64,000 nucleotides of DNA, taken from the NCBI RefSeq assembly GCF_019097595.1, contig NC_080723.1, positions 9,023,511-9,087,510 on the forward strand, given 5' to 3'. The notes below the pieces were generated by a model. The model saw only the letters and a list, made by a program, of their open reading frames with translations, did no database searches and had not been told where the DNA came from. Made by a program: the position numbers and the translations under genes. Position 1 is the first letter of the stretch. Each line of letters begins with the position of its first letter. This stretch comes from Hemibagrus wyckioides. Taxonomy: Eukaryota > Chordata > Actinopteri > Siluriformes > Bagridae. Shown in pieces: positions 1-13,379 of the stretch.

Positions 1-1170
1 TGTCTCTCTTTATGTGGTGTTATGTCCATCAGCTCTTATTTCCACAATCCCGTAGTGCCCACTTATTCTGTGTGAAGTGTCCGCAGAGTGAGTCCACACT
101 GCTCGTAAATTTTCTTTCTTCCTTCTTACGCTTCATCAATTTCATTTTCCCTGCTACACTGCAGGAAAAAATGCTATCTTACAATGTCAATATGAGGAAA
201 GGTATCCAATATTTCTCATTAGAAATCACACATAAGACCTTCTGATGCTATTACAAGCTTTAATCTTTCCTTTTATTCTACTGGCAGATCATTTGGCTTC
301 TTTATAAAAATCAGATGCTTAAAATCAGAATTAAAGTCTTCCTATATAAAATAAGTGCAGTAATTTGATTTATTGTAATTATATAATAAGAAATGCTACA
401 CATTTGACATTTTTGTGTTTTATTGAGGATTAAATGAAGATTTCTGTTGAACCTAAGTATTGTCTACCTCTGTCCTTTAACTGTTTTTAAAGCATGACGT
501 GTAAAATCATCATCCAATTATTTTTTAATTAAACGTATTACCACAAAATATAGGATTCCTTTAATCATTTATGATCAATAGACCTCATTTACCTGAATTA
601 AAACCATATTTCTGATATAAAAACAACAGGTCAAATTTGACACTAAGGACAACAGGATGATTTAAAAAATGACCGTGCATCACTGTGATGATGGTGGTTA
701 TGAAGTTCAGTACTCAAGAGGGCAATAAAGTGTCATCTTTTAAACATTTCAAAATGTTTTTATTAAGATTAATGAATCATGAAGTTGGCATTATAATGCT
801 TTATGAAATCAAAGAGACATCCAAGTGTTTTTAGAATCTCAGGGTAGACAGAATAAATCTGTCCTGAAGTTTTTTTATTCTTTCATCTTTCCTTGCTGTT
901 CCATCAGACAACAGAGCTGATAACATATCCGTAACAAAGAAGGTGGAATCCATACGCAGAGATTAAAGAAGAAAAAACACAGCAAACAATCCAAAACAGT
1001 AAGCGACGTCAGGGTCAAAAACAAATCAAAAACCAGAAAAGACAAAGTCCCCGGTGCAAACAAATCCAAATCACAAATCCAAGAACCAGAAAACAGGGCA
1101 AAAGGTCATTGAAACAGGCAGCAATGGAAAGGAGGAGTTAGGAGGGGAAGGGGCCAGGGCACCGTTGCAG
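1..1170. other. no gene recognised
   Basis: The stretch is AT-rich. At 860-1140 there is an A-rich, AAC/AAA-patterned strip that looks like part of an old interspersed repeat, family unknown. The small open frames here show no family features. Confidence 0.5.
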
Positions 1171-1179
1171 TATCTCACA

Positions 1180-1345
1180 TTTACATTTCCAAAGTGACTA
1201 ACATTTTATCATATTTTATACAACTGTGCAATTGAGGGTTAAGATCCTTACTCAGGGGCACAGCAGTGGTATCTTGGTGGACCTGGGATTCAAAGTCACA
1301 ACATTCAGTAGTCCAACACCTTAAACACTGAGCTACCACATTCAC
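1180..1345 (-). mobile_element. tRNA-derived SINE (type 1)
   Basis: Read on the minus strand it has a tRNA-like head with an A-box-like TGGTAGCTCAGTG and a B-box-like TTTGAATCCCAGG. The AACCCTCAATTG segment common to the copies at 9712, 53044 and 55165 follows, then a decayed tail. It is one of at least five copies of this family in the window. Confidence 0.7.
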
Positions 1346-1599
1346 CACATATGCAGTATGTTTATAAGAAACCAGTCAAGATGCTGCTCTGTCGTGACAG
1401 TTGATGAGGCGAATCCTGTCTTTGACCTTTTCTGAATTCAGCGCCCCCTGCTGCAGTGCTCAGAATGGAGAATGTTGTATTCTTGCATATTATATTTTAC
1501 CGTGACACGTGCAAACAAAATCTTTGAATAGCTAAAAGCATACGTAGATATGTAGGATATATTTTGGCCCAGATGCTTTCTGCAGTTGCGTCAGCTACC

Positions 1600-1947
1600 G
1601 TAGTCTGAAGATGTGTGTTTTCTCATGTGGGACTGGGCTCCGTTAGAGACAAGTCGCTGCTTTACCCTACAGGAGGTCACTACGGGAGAGCAGACGCTCC
1701 ACAGAGAGAGTGATCACTGAACCCTGCATGACTGAAGTCTGGATATTTTAAGAACGGAGGATATTTAGACGGCTTATTACATATGGCAGACAGTCGTTAG
1801 ACTCTCTGCTCCATGCTGATTGAATAGTGAATGGTATGATGAGACTGGTCAGTGGTGTTGGACAAGGAAGCAAACTGTGTCGTGACTGATAGAAGGCATA
1901 GTGTAGTAGAAATACATTATATTACGTTATAGCTGCTGGAGTTACAG
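1600..1947 (+). promoter_or_regulatory. candidate non-coding exon 1 of ptn and its promoter side
   Basis: This stretch is less AT-rich than its surroundings and free of recognised repeats. It ends in TTACAG/GTAAAT, a near-consensus donor at 1947/1948. Joined to the exon at 51789 it would place an A at -3 of the ptn start codon. Vertebrate ptn has non-coding 5' exons far upstream, so the position is reasonable. An E-box CACGTG lies upstream at 1506-1511. Against the call, several ATGs occur in the stretch and no clear TATA box or CpG island is seen. The left boundary is a guess. Confidence 0.3.
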
Positions 1948-3964
1948 GTAAATAAAATAAGCAAATGTTTTAAATAGAGCAAACATATTATAATAAATAT
2001 TCTTATTTAAAAGAATAATACATGCAAATGTTCATCATGTGGGAACACTATATAGATTTCTTGCTTGCATTTGATTTTGCGGCATATGTTTTAGAGAAAA
2101 TGTGATTTTTAATATAAGCACTTGACATAAAAGGGACAGATTTGTTCAAATTAATTAGCTAACTAGGTGAAAAAATATTAGCTGAGATAATTTGAGCTCA
2201 TTAGTTGGTCAAGTGAATTAATAAAGGAAATAAAGGAAAATACGAACAGTTTCGTGTATGTTACCAGACGAAATTCTCACCGATTCCACCATCTCCTAAA
2301 GAAAGATTGAAACTTTTTTTTTGTTTTTGCAAAGTTCAAAAAGAAACATTTTCTCTTTCTCTGGTTGTTGGGCAAGAGGAAAAGAATGCTGGTAATGATT
2401 CAGTCCACTCAGTCTACTTAAATTTTTTACATTTAGTTGCTGCTAGTTATTTCACCAAGGTAACTTAGGACGCTACTATTAAAATCTCTTTGTTATTTTA
2501 AGTTGTTCCAAGATCAGATCGGAATTGTTCTTTCCTCCTAATATCAATAAATCATTTACTCTTTGTATTGCCTAGATGCTGGATATCAGAGCATCTCTTT
2601 ACTTTCATTCACACACAGCTCCCTCCTACACGAGCTGTCAATCTTGACCTGTTAATTACACTTATTCTTAAATAACTCATTTAAACCAAAAACAAACATC
2701 AAAGCTGAGCTGAATAAATGACACTTTTTTGACAAAATATTAGACTAATACGTACATACATACAGTAGAGTAAATATTGACACCTTGGAGTTAAAACGTT
2801 TTAGCTGTCAGATCTCTAATTTTAAGACACTGAGCCAAAATTTTGTATTTAATAGTATTTAATACTTATTATTAGGATTTCCCCCCCAAATTATACAGTA
2901 TCTACATTTTATGGAACAGTGTGGGTGCAATGCAGATCTGACGTAAGCAGCACTAAATTACAGGGCTCTGATTTAGCACAGTGTTGTTAAGACCAACCAG
3001 TGGAGAATGTGCATTTGTGCTTGGAGGTACAAAGACGTTATTAGGTAAACAGCAGGACTGATATGAAGACATTATTGGGTAAACAGTGGCACTAGTGTTG
3101 AGGAAGGTTGGGCAAAAGGAGCACTGAATGGGACTGTTTGTGTGGGTGAACAGACTGTGACGCTCTCCGCTGTGTCTAGGGCAAATCCATTCACCCTGTT
3201 TTTCACTCGTTAGCTGCCTTTGCTCTCCTCGCTTGCTGATGAATAGAGTGAAAAGCTGTTGCTCAGGTAACCGGATGGTTGCTGTCCCCTTCATTGGACG
3301 TTCTGACACATACAGAGGTGAGCTGCTAAGAGGCCTGACTGGAATGTCTCATCTGTCAATTAGAGCTGATAACATGGACTAACAGATGCTGGGACATATT
3401 GTCTCTATATGGAAAAACTCTCTAAGGCTTGACACCTTTAAGTTTAAATGCAGGACCCATATTGTGCCTTTTAATACCAGCTTCTACCTTCTGAATCGTG
3501 TTGTCTATAATTAGGGGCCTGATGTTATTCAGATACTCTTTCATTTGCAGGGATTTAAGGGCTTAAGTGGAACTTTCATACTAGTCCTATTAGATTCAAT
3601 TTTTCATTCTATATCCTCAGGCTCCCCAGTGTGTATAATTTCATTAGGGACTGTGTTTGCTAAGTTCTAGTAATACATAATGCAGGCCAGCTTGACTGAA
3701 TAAGTAACGATTTTTAAAAAAATAATTACTCACTCATATTGAGCCGAACGTACAGAGGTCTGGAAAGGCCATGAGTTATTTCTTTTTTGTTGTAATAACA
3801 TAACAAAAGTTTTCTTAATATGAACAAAAGCTTGAGCTTGTGATGAAGAAGGTTGTTTTCTCAAGATTACATGTAGAATTTTAGGACTATGCATACTTTA
3901 ATCAGGAACAGACTAGTACAGTGGTAAAGTTTGGCCTTAAAGCTCAGAGGTCATGGGTTTGGGT
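1948..3964. other. no gene; possible start of ptn intron 1
   Basis: This is AT-rich non-coding DNA without a recognised repeat. An open frame at 2953-3309 on the minus strand shows no domain and is probably chance. Confidence 0.5.
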
Positions 3965-4170
3965 GGCTGTGTGAAGTTTTAAAGAAGAAGCCTTTATTTG
4001 TCATATATACATTAAAGCTCAGTAAAATTCTTTTCTTTGCATTTCCCAATATAGGGTCAGCTATGATATACCACCCATAAGGCAGAGAGAGTAAAGCAGC
4101 CTTGCTCAGGGGCCAAACAGTGGTAGCTTCGTTCTGCTTAAACCCTTGATCAACTCAGAGCATTAACCAT
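3965..4170 (-). mobile_element. tRNA-derived SINE (type 2)
   Basis: The plus strand shows the complement of the type 2 tail (AAGAAGCCTTTATTTGTCAT) followed by the head region, with GCCTTGCTCAGGGGCCAAAC and a B-box-like AACCCTTGATC. It matches the better copy at 42433-42675 in layout. It is diverged. Confidence 0.65.
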
Positions 4171-4390
4171 ATCCCATGGTTTTCCTAAATTTCCTGTACA
4201 TAATCTGTCTGTCTGTCCTTACATTTATCAGTGCTATTCCAAAATTCCAAAAATTTCCAAAATCTGCAGCTATACTTTTGTGGTCACTATTAAGATCCTG
4301 AATTCTGGTCAGTTTCACCTGATTCATGATTTAACCATGAATCGTGTGTGATGGACACTAATTTGCAAATGTAGTAGAACTGATAAACAT

Positions 4391-4487
<97 letters not shown>
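4391..4487 (+). repeat. (GATA)n microsatellite
   Basis: About 24 uninterrupted copies of the tetranucleotide. The following TTTATTGATCCC...GGGAAATT is the reverse complement of a LINE 3' end, so the array is probably the tail of a minus-strand LINE stub ending near 4520. Confidence 0.95.
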
Positions 4488-4569
4488 CTTTATTGATCCC
4501 ATGAGGGAAATTCTGTGCTTTATCAATTTCAATGGAAAATTATAGTCAAACTCCTCAGTCACCTGTGAT

Positions 4570-6080
4570 AAGCATCAAACCCATGACCTTGAAGCTGTAA
4601 GGTCAAACCTTATGGCATATTCTGTTAAGTCAGTTCTTGATTAAAAATAAATTTGATTTGCTGATCGATGATGTATAGTATGTAGGTCTAACCGTAAGAT
4701 AAATAAGCTGTGATCTTGAGAAAACTGGTAAAATTGGTAAAATTTTCAGTATCACAAGATCATGAGAAAAATAAGCTTTCATCACAAGAAAAAAACTTTT
4801 GTTATCTCAAGAAAGCAATTTTTGTTATCTTGAGATTACAACAAATAAAAAGAAATAACACTTTTTCTTTTCTGAACTTCTGTATAAACAAGTCGGCAAC
4901 ATCAAGTCTTAATTTATCTGTATGGGTTCCACCTTTATTCATATAGATACTCTTTATTTCTATTTGCATGATGAATCAGAAATGCTCACCACTGGAATCA
5001 TGAAGGAACCTACAATTTTGTGTTGACCACATCAGAAGGTATGAAACTTAAAAAAAAAAAGTTAATGCAGGGTATTTATTGCAGGGTAATAGATCAAATG
5101 TAAGTATAGAGATAACAAAAAGAATGATTTTATTAGATTTTTTGTGCTACAGTGTAGTTAATTTATTTAGATAAAAGGTGACATTTTTATTCACATGACT
5201 TTTATAACTTACTTTATCATGTAAACTTATTTCTGTGAAACCCTGCTGTTAAAAGATTTATTAAACAGGAAAAGTACTTCAGATTTAAAAGAATTTTCTG
5301 TTGCTTTAAGGGAAAGTGTATAGGATGAGACTATGTATAATGTGTTTCTAAATGATTTCTCCCTCAGACTCAAAGAACTGGGTTTCTTGAATGTGCCTGG
5401 AGATAGGGAAGTCCTTTTGCTAGGTTTGTTCAAACTTATAAAGTTCCAAGCTACATGCAGGAGTACACTATGAAACATATCTTCAATGTACACCATACAT
5501 TATATTTGAAAACATAGCTTAACATCACAATAGTGCAGATAGGCTGTGATCTAAGAATTCCTAAAGACTAAGACTGCGTAACATAGGAGTTGATATGATA
5601 GTATGGCATATAAGACAGTACTTTTTAAAAAATAAATAAATGATGTACATCAAGTGCTTGTTTAAGTTCTTGGTGAACAGACATCAGTCTTCATTTGGGT
5701 TTCAGTACAGAGAAGAGTTTTGATAACTGGCTTCCTTGTGTCTTGATAGATGGTGGGTTGAGTCAGGCCATGTTTGCTTCTCTAAGGGAAAAATACTACT
5801 GAGCAAGCTCTGATGAGTGATTGTGGAATTTACTTTCTTTTACAACATCGAATTTCTATGTAATAGACTGTTCTTAGACAGGAAGTATGGTCATCATTTT
5901 ACATGTTTCTTCTGCTGTGCCATCTTTAAATGCTTGCAAATGTCTCTATAGGTGCGTTCATCAACAGTCTTCCATGTTTTACTTAGAAACTTAGAGGAAC
6001 CAGGTTCAGAAGGGATGCCATCCTCATTTGGGTGACACTGGACAGTAAATAATGTAAATGTTGATTATGTCCTTTCTTCT
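4570..6080. other. no gene recognised
   Basis: AT-rich intronic or intergenic DNA. The last part (about 5990-6060, GATGCCATCC...GGGTGACACTGGACAG) resembles the body of the interspersed repeat at 10325. No open frame is convincing. Confidence 0.45.
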
Positions 6081-6084
6081 ATAT

Positions 6085-7400
6085 GTTAGGTAAGTATAGC
6101 TCGCCACCTCCTGACTCAGGCCAGGGACCTGTCTGGCCTAGCACTTTTTATTGAGATCTGTCAGCAAGCTGAAAAAATCTGAATAGTTAGACACAAACAG
6201 CCTTGGGCAGGCTGCAACCCTTGCTGTCCTATCAATTTGCAGACACACCTGTCCATGGCCCAAGTGCAAACCCAGATATCGTATTTCTTTAAGTTTTCTG
6301 TGAGTCTGAAACACTGACAAATATTACTCTAGATGACAATGTCATCCAGATAAGCATCAGCATAGGCAGTGTGTGGATGGAGGATTCTGTCCAGGAGTTG
6401 CTGGAACATCAACTGCTCCAAGGAGAAATCCCCATGCGACTGCTCCAAGGAAATCCCTGCACAGGGCCTCGCCACTTTCTGTGTCCCCTGACATTGAGCT
6501 GCTTTCCTAGCCAATGCAATGCATTTAACTCCATCTATCCCTACTGCAGGATGTAGTTACATCCATTTCTTTCACTAATGCTTGAAAGCCTGGCCATTTT
6601 TCCCCCCAGGATTAGTGGATCGTTGATGTGGGCAATAACTACTAACATCACTATATGTTTTTGTCCCTTTGAACCAAGCATTGTTAAGCAATGGTTTGGT
6701 TACATCCTGAATCCATTGATGCATATTATGTACCCCCTTGGACACTCACTGCTATTCTGTATGTTCCTGCTCAATCAGGGGTAGCTTGCAGCTTGTCAGG
6801 GATATGGACCTATCGTAGACCCACTTCGCCATCCCCTCTGGTAGTCATGCAATTAACCGCTCCAGATCCACGAGGTTGATCACTTCTGTGGTGTTGTGTC
6901 CATTAACCAGCAGCCTTTAACAGGTGTTCCTGCTTCTAGGCATCCCTTCTAGGCATAAGGTGTAGCCAACCTGTAGCAAAATTTCCTGTTTCAGGGTCAT
7001 GTAGCATGTAGGTAACCAGCAGCTGCTAGGCTTCAAGGTTTCGCAGTCAGGAGCAACAAAAGGCAGGTCACCCACTGGTCATTGTTCCAGCCCCATGCTT
7101 CCACAGAGTGCTTGTACATCCCTAATAATGCTTCATCCTTCAGTCCCATTTTTGCCAGGGTGATGTGGGGTGTGGTCGCAGCTGGAATACGTGCCTGATG
7201 GTCCAGGCTCTGGAGCACCTGCTGATCCATTGCCTTGGCATCGAGCAGGTGCTGGATGCGCTTCTTCTGGAGTAGGGGAGCTGGAGAAGTGCCTGGTGCT
7301 GGATCTTGTGGAGGCTGGCGAGGGACTTAACAATCTTGGCCAGTGGTGGGAACTCCATAACGGCATCTGTTCCTCAATTTTCTGAGTTTTGGCACTAGGG
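6085..7400 (-). mobile_element. Ty3/gypsy LTR-retrotransposon relic (gag, protease, RT)
   Basis: Minus-strand pieces occur in gag-to-pol order. At 7358-7033 is a gag start (MEFPPLAKIVKSLASLH) and an LAKMGL...AEAWGW block. At about 6915-6790 is a SCAN-like gag piece (EVINLVDLERLIA, then LPEGMAKWV after a stop). At about 6770-6600 is an aspartic-protease remnant with DSGCNQT and later DPLILGG. At 6514-6329 is reverse transcriptase ending in AYLDDIVI, so the YxDD active site survives. At 6320-6138 is the next block (RYLGLHLGHGQV, SNYSDFFSLLTDLNKK). Stops and frame changes separate the pieces, one stop coming right after LDDIVI. RNase H, integrase and LTRs were not seen. It cannot encode a working element. 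Confidence 0.85.
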
Positions 7401-7409
7401 CAACACATC

Positions 7410-9711
7410 CAATTTTTGGGTAGGGGACAGAGGAGTTTGGAACAACTCAAAAGTGCACTTTATACTTTATTTTAGTTTTCAGTTTTTTTTTTTGTAAACA
7501 CACATGGACTCTAACTGTATTGAGTCTTATTGTGTTACTTCACTGTAGAATTAGAACAGCACCCTATTAGAATCATGTTAGAGAAGCAGATCAGATATAG
7601 TATCTGGTCTACAATCACAGTCTCAACTGAAAAAAAGCCACATTGATGCTTCTTTAAGAGCCCTTTTTGTACGAAACCATGGCCATTGTAAGTAATCTCT
7701 ATGATCCAGCAACACAGTTTACACTGACCATGGGGAAAACTTGGTTTTGAAAGTGCCGGGGACAAAGATGATGCATAAAGCATGGAGAAGCGTGACACAA
7801 AGCAAAACTCACTGCATCTCTCTGGCACAAAACAGACATCAGCCCAAATAAAATGTGAAAAAAATGTACTTCTGGTTTTGGGCATAACATATCAGACACT
7901 GACCAGAAAGAAGTCATTTTTAAAGCATGCCGCAGTCCAGTCATTGAATGCATAAATCGTTTTTTCATCAATTTTAGAGAAAACATAATATGTATAATTT
8001 CAAGAGATTTTGTCCATATCACACAGGAACTGGTTCACCATGACATACAAGTTATGAACTGATTTATGCATTTGGCTATATTAATAAAATTGGTACATTC
8101 AAAGCTACGAGATTCAATAGACAGCAAATATATTCAATACTGAGGTACAGTGCCTCTTTGAGGTTCCTCACCCTGAAAAACACCAAATCATATGGTTTGT
8201 AATATGATTTTATTTACCATAATTAATCTTAGTGCTTTTCAAATTTTGTTTCTATATTTGTATGCTGTGGTGAAAATGCTTCATCCGAACGTTTAACTGA
8301 AATGAGGGTATGCTAAACTAAACAGATTCTACTGAGAGAGAAGAGGAGAGTAATGAGTACTTTGAAGGGTTGAATAAAAATTCAACTTTTTGGGAGTATG
8401 GAAAAGAAACACCGACTCAAGTACTCAAGCTACAACCCCTGTGTTGCAGTGTACATGACAGCATTTGGATTAATGCCAGGATGTTTCACAGCACTAATGA
8501 GCATCACTAATGGAGTTTATATTGAATATCTGATACATTATTTCTTTAAGAAAAAAAAAAAATTCCTTGGGAATTCTATGTTAGTTTCATTTAATATAAT
8601 GGTTGTAAAGATTCTTTTCACACACCATGATCCAATCTGAATTGATTCACTATTTCATATCCAGAGATATTCACTTGCGGAGAATCCAAGTGTCCAAATA
8701 CTATTGTACACATTTAAATGCAGCATAAATGGATAGTGATTAAAATTATGCATACGATTAAGATACAACATATTTTGCTCAGTGGAAAGAATACATTTAA
8801 ATTGTGATTTATTTAATTTATTTAAGTTCTTTTTAAGTAATTTATTGCTTAAATCAACATTTAGACAACATTTCTTACATTAGTATCATTTATTTTTATA
8901 TTAATATTGGTTTTTTAAGGAGTGCTATCAGTCAGGTGTTACAGGTTTGTTCGGTTACAACATATGTAGTTCATTTTTCTATAAGGTTATTTACTTTATA
9001 TATTCCTGTGTAATGTGAATGTCTGCTCTGTAATCAGTCACTGATTGTGTGCAGTGAGGGCAAGCCTGTGTCACCAATCAGTGTCACTGCATTCGATTCT
9101 AATAAACAACAATGGCTCAGTGGTTCATCGAAGGGGCAGTCAGAGACACGATTGTTCTTTTGGTAGTCAGTTTGCGGATCATGGAAGGTTATGAATTCAG
9201 TGTCAGACATGAGTACTTTCCCATAAGTAGATTGCTATGGATAATAGGGCTATAATTTATAAAAGATTGCCCTGATTGACTATGTCTCAGAGCCAGCCTG
9301 AGAGGATGCAACACACGTAATGATTTTTTTCTAAACAGCCAAATAACAATAGAGCTGGAACATCATTAATTGAACTGACACAGGGAGAGAGAGAGAGAGA
9401 GAGAAAGCGAGAAAGCGAGAGAGAGTTTCATTAAAAAGACATGGTTTAAGGAAGAAAAACCTGCAGAATCCCATTACACTCATTTAGTCAGTTTAGTGAC
9501 CAATAACACATCAACACCTCCTCTTCCATCTGTACATTTATCTGAAATATACAGTCTGAACACATCAGAGCATTCATGCCTACTCTCAACTGTATATTAA
9601 TTACCATTTTTTTCTGATATGGAAATGAGTAATCTACAGATATCTGAATGTGCTTTTAGTCATGAAAAGTCAGAAGAAATCTCCAACTTCTCTAGAATTG
9701 TGTTGGTGTAT
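7410..9711. other. no gene recognised
   Basis: AT-rich DNA with homopolymer runs, a (GA)n stretch at 9385-9426 and chance open frames (for example 7535-7885 minus) without family features. Confidence 0.5.
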
Positions 9712-9870
9712 GTTGGTGCAGTAGTAGCTCAATTGTTAAGGTGTTGATCTACTGATTGGAAGGTTGTGAGCTCTAATTCCATGACCACCAAGCTGTGCAA
9801 GGCCCTTAACCCTCAACTGCTCCGATGTAAAATGAGATAAATGTAAGTTGCTTTGTATTAGAGGATTTGC
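9712..9870 (+). mobile_element. tRNA-derived SINE (type 1)
   Basis: It begins with the A-box-like AGTAGTAGCTCAATTG and has a decayed B box, then AAGGCCCTTAACCCTCAACT as in the other type 1 copies. It ends near the TAAATGTAAGTTGCTTTG tail. Confidence 0.75.
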
Positions 9871-10324
9871 TCTTAGAGATACACTTCCTGTTGCTCAGAG
9901 AACCTGCGCTGATGTAGAGATCCCCTGCAGTGGTGTTGAGTCTGGGTCCCGTTTCTTTAGAACATGGTTAATAGGTGAATAAGCTCCTGTGGTTTATGTT
10001 TAACTGGTTCACTGGTTTACACCAGATAGGACTCCAGGATGTGAGCGTGATGGCCAGAGGGCAAGAGTGGATGGGTGGAGGTGGTATGTTAGGGCAGGGT
10101 TGTGGGTTGTGGAACTTGCAGAGAGGATGTTGACTAAATTTCGCATAATCTAGGAAATGCTGTAAAAGCTATCACCCTCACTTTTTGTGTCCTTCAGCAC
10201 CTTTTTCCATATTCACCCCCTTAGGCACCACCCACTCTCTTCTCATATCCCTCAGCAGTAAGATCAAAAGTTCTTGGTTACAATTGCGCTTGACTCTATA
10301 GTGTACAGTTATAAAAAGGAAATT

Positions 10325-10445
10325 ATTTTATGATTACATCAGGTATCACCCAGATGAGGATGGGCTCCCTTTTGAGTCTGGTTCCTCTGTGAATGTTTAT
10401 ATTTCACTGAAGCTGCTTTGTGACAATATCAATTGAAAAAACTCT
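10325..10445 (+). repeat. teleost interspersed repeat, 3' part
   Basis: It carries ATCACCCAGATGAGGATGGG, TTGAGTCTGGTTCCTCT and AGCTGCTTTGTGACAATATC before an AAATAAAATTGAA tail. This is the layout of a very common fish repeat as I remember it. A second, more diverged copy is at 57470-57662. Confidence 0.65.
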
Positions 10446-12900
10446 AGAAATAAAATTGAAGTGTATTGTGACAGGCTGCTGGGATAGGGAGCTCCAACAA
10501 CAGAGTCTGGGTTGATACACGTGTTGCTGCTGGCACTGCTGATCTTCGCTGCTGGATTGATTGTCTGATACTTCAGAGTTTGTAGAGGAGGCCTTTCTTT
10601 CTCCTTTGCTGTGCCTCCAGGAAGTCTTGCATGAGACTCACCATCTTGCTGTCTGGGGTGGTTGTGACTGGCATGTTCTGAGGGGAACTGGCTTTAGGCT
10701 GGGCCTAATCCAATGTGTACCAAGCCGCATACTCCTGTACAGTTGTTTTCTAGGGATGTAGACCCTGCTTGGTCTGTCTTACAGCTAGCCTTCCCGTTTC
10801 TGACACCACGTTGATGAGGCATTTTCCTCTCTCTTTCTAGCTATATAGTATATATAGTATAACAATCTTGAAGCTCCTCCTTGTAGAATGTCCGTTTGAA
10901 TCCTGATGGGGAGGTGGACTTGATGAATGATTAATTTAATAATTAGGTTAATCATAGCCCTAATCCAAACCCTATTCATAACCCTAATTTTAATTTAATT
11001 TAATTTTAATTAGGTTAATCATAACCCAGCCACCACCCAAATACCCCTAACCCCCCCCCACCCCTTCCCATATGCTACGTTTAGAATTTGTTAATCAGTT
11101 GACTTATACCACAGTGATTTACCAATGATTACAATGATTCATTTATTAAACATTACTGTTAAATACCCATCTCCTTAAAAAGTCACATCAACTGTTATAA
11201 GAATCAGTTTGTTCAACAAATCATTTATAAATCCATTCATAATTAGTGCATTTGAGCTGTTGCTATAGAAATAATTAATATGAACATTAATACCGATCTC
11301 TCCTACATTACAGCTGGAACTACCCATGCTATTAAAATAATACTAAAATAATAGTACTCAAATTTCTTAGAATAATTTTTCCAAGCATTCGCTGTGGTAT
11401 AAAATATAATAATGTCTGTAATAAATGTACTGGTGATGATATTTGCTTTTAAATAATCATTAAATTCTCTTTAATTCCTTCACCACTCATGTGTCTCAGG
11501 TATATATACAATTTTACTATTATGTGTTTATGTTTATTCTTATAAGTGACTGGAGCATGTTAGCCAGTTGAGTAATTTACAGATGAGACCTAGGAACTTA
11601 ACACTGTGAGGAAGAAACCTTTAAGTTTTTCCAAGTTCTGAGTAGCATCGACTTTGAATATGGAGGAAAAGATATCAGAGAGATGGTGTGCTCAAGATAG
11701 AAAGGAGGGTTTGGATAACCAGTTTGCATTTATCTACAACGTGTTTTTTTTTTTTTTTTTTTTTTTTACATTTTGGAATGAATATTTTAGATTATGCAAT
11801 GTAAAAAAAAAAACTGCTCTATTTTAAACTGGCAACCGTGGTTGTTAAAACTTGTAATACATGCTGTAACTTAATTTTGTGGTGAAACATCAGTAATGTC
11901 TCAAGTCTGCCTTCTAGACCTACTGTGTCTTTCTAATTTAACTCGTATGCCTTAGCAAAAAAAAAAAAAAAAACCCTCCTACAACAGAGATGTGAATAGA
12001 GGTTTTGATTTCTTTAAAAAAAAAAACCTATGCATATGCAAAAACATAAACATCACACAGACATCATATTTATTATTTATTATCATATTAGAACAAATAA
12101 ATGAAGAAGAGACTGAAGATGGCAATGCTAAGAGTAGGAGGGAGTCATTGCTGATTTAACAGTACAGTTAAGAGTGCTCTGTCTATCTAAACACACACAC
12201 ACACACACACAAATTATTACTAGTATTAGATGTGCTAATAGTATTGGAAGTAAAGTGAACCTCATCTACATTAGGTTCACTTCAGTTCTAATACTCCTAG
12301 CACAACTAATACTGCATCCCTAAACCAGGAGGTACAGCATTCAGCTCTCGCTTATACTTGTTACGTTCTTTTCCTTCCACCTTCATTGCCCTGCCTTATC
12401 ATGCTCACATATGCAATTTCATTTTGGAATTTGGTTTTTGAATTTGATATTTTAACATTTTTCTTTTGCATTAAATGTACTTTTGCATTAAATGTACTTT
12501 TACATTGTTTGGTTGACCTTTTTATTGATCCAAAACTTACAACAAATATAATAGCTGAGAATTAACTCTGTTAACTTGGACTTGACTTACCTTCTAGATT
12601 TACCTTCTCGTGTGTATGCACACATGTCGAGACTCAAAATCATGTAGTGGTCATGTGACATTATGCAGCAGTATGCCAACATTCCATTTTCTTCAAACCT
12701 CATACACATATTGGTCACTTTGGACTATTTTTTACGTAACAGCTTGTGGCTCCAGTTGAAGAATCTGTTCTCCAAAGCTGGAGATATGGAGTTTCAAATA
12801 ACTTCATACAGTAAATTGTTTCTTACCAAGCTGAGTCAGTTTTCTAAGTCAGATTTTTTAAGCTAACGACTACTGAGTCAGCCAGCACTGACTGACAGAA
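10446..12900. other. no gene; low-complexity DNA
   Basis: AT-rich sequence holding degenerate CCCTAA-like words (10955-11055), a C-run at 11051, a T-run at 11744-11767, A-runs near 11960 and 12016, and (AC)n at 12190-12210. No coding feature is supported. Confidence 0.5.
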
Positions 12901-12908
12901 TTACTTTT

Positions 12909-13157
12909 TTGGCCTTTAGGGGTGAGTCTCAGGATTACCTGCCCCAGTGTATTTTTTTCTTTAGACACATTCCAGAGAGGATTGTTTATGGAACAGCAGT
13001 CCTAGAGGTGAATCGAGGAAATGTAGTCCCACTATTTGCAGTTAGGCCATTGAAAAGAGCAATAAACATGATAATGCAGGACCCATGTTTGTCTGGGAAA
13101 TGTTTGAGCCCTATAGCAGCTGGAAACAGGCATCAGTATTCAACATCTCAGTGTTGA
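12909..13157 (+). pseudogene. short open frame, perhaps a gypsy-type pol remnant
   Basis: An 82-codon frame containing IPERIVYGTAVLEVNRGNVVPLFAVRPL. Its spacing resembles the strand-rich region between protease and RT of some Ty3/gypsy polyproteins, where alternating hydrophobic residues and a V-P-V core recur. The likeness is weak and no catalytic motif is present, so it may be chance. Confidence 0.2.
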
Positions 13158-13379
13158 TTGTCTCAGAGAGACAGATATAGGAACTGACTTTCCATGCATA
13201 GAATGTAGTAGCAGACCTTAAGACTGGAATAGCCTGTCTGTTAAAGAATTGCAAAGACAGCTCAGAGGAGATGGATATCTTTGTCCCAGTGATAGTTCAG
13301 CTAAAGTTCAATGATGTTAAGCAGCACTGAAATCTTGCACCAGCTAGTGGGAAGTTCAGTGCATTGATGGATCCATTCC

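Noticed and set aside
10930..11060. Interstitial telomere repeat
   Set aside because: CCCTAA-like words occur but are scattered and irregular, with no tandem (TTAGGG)n run.
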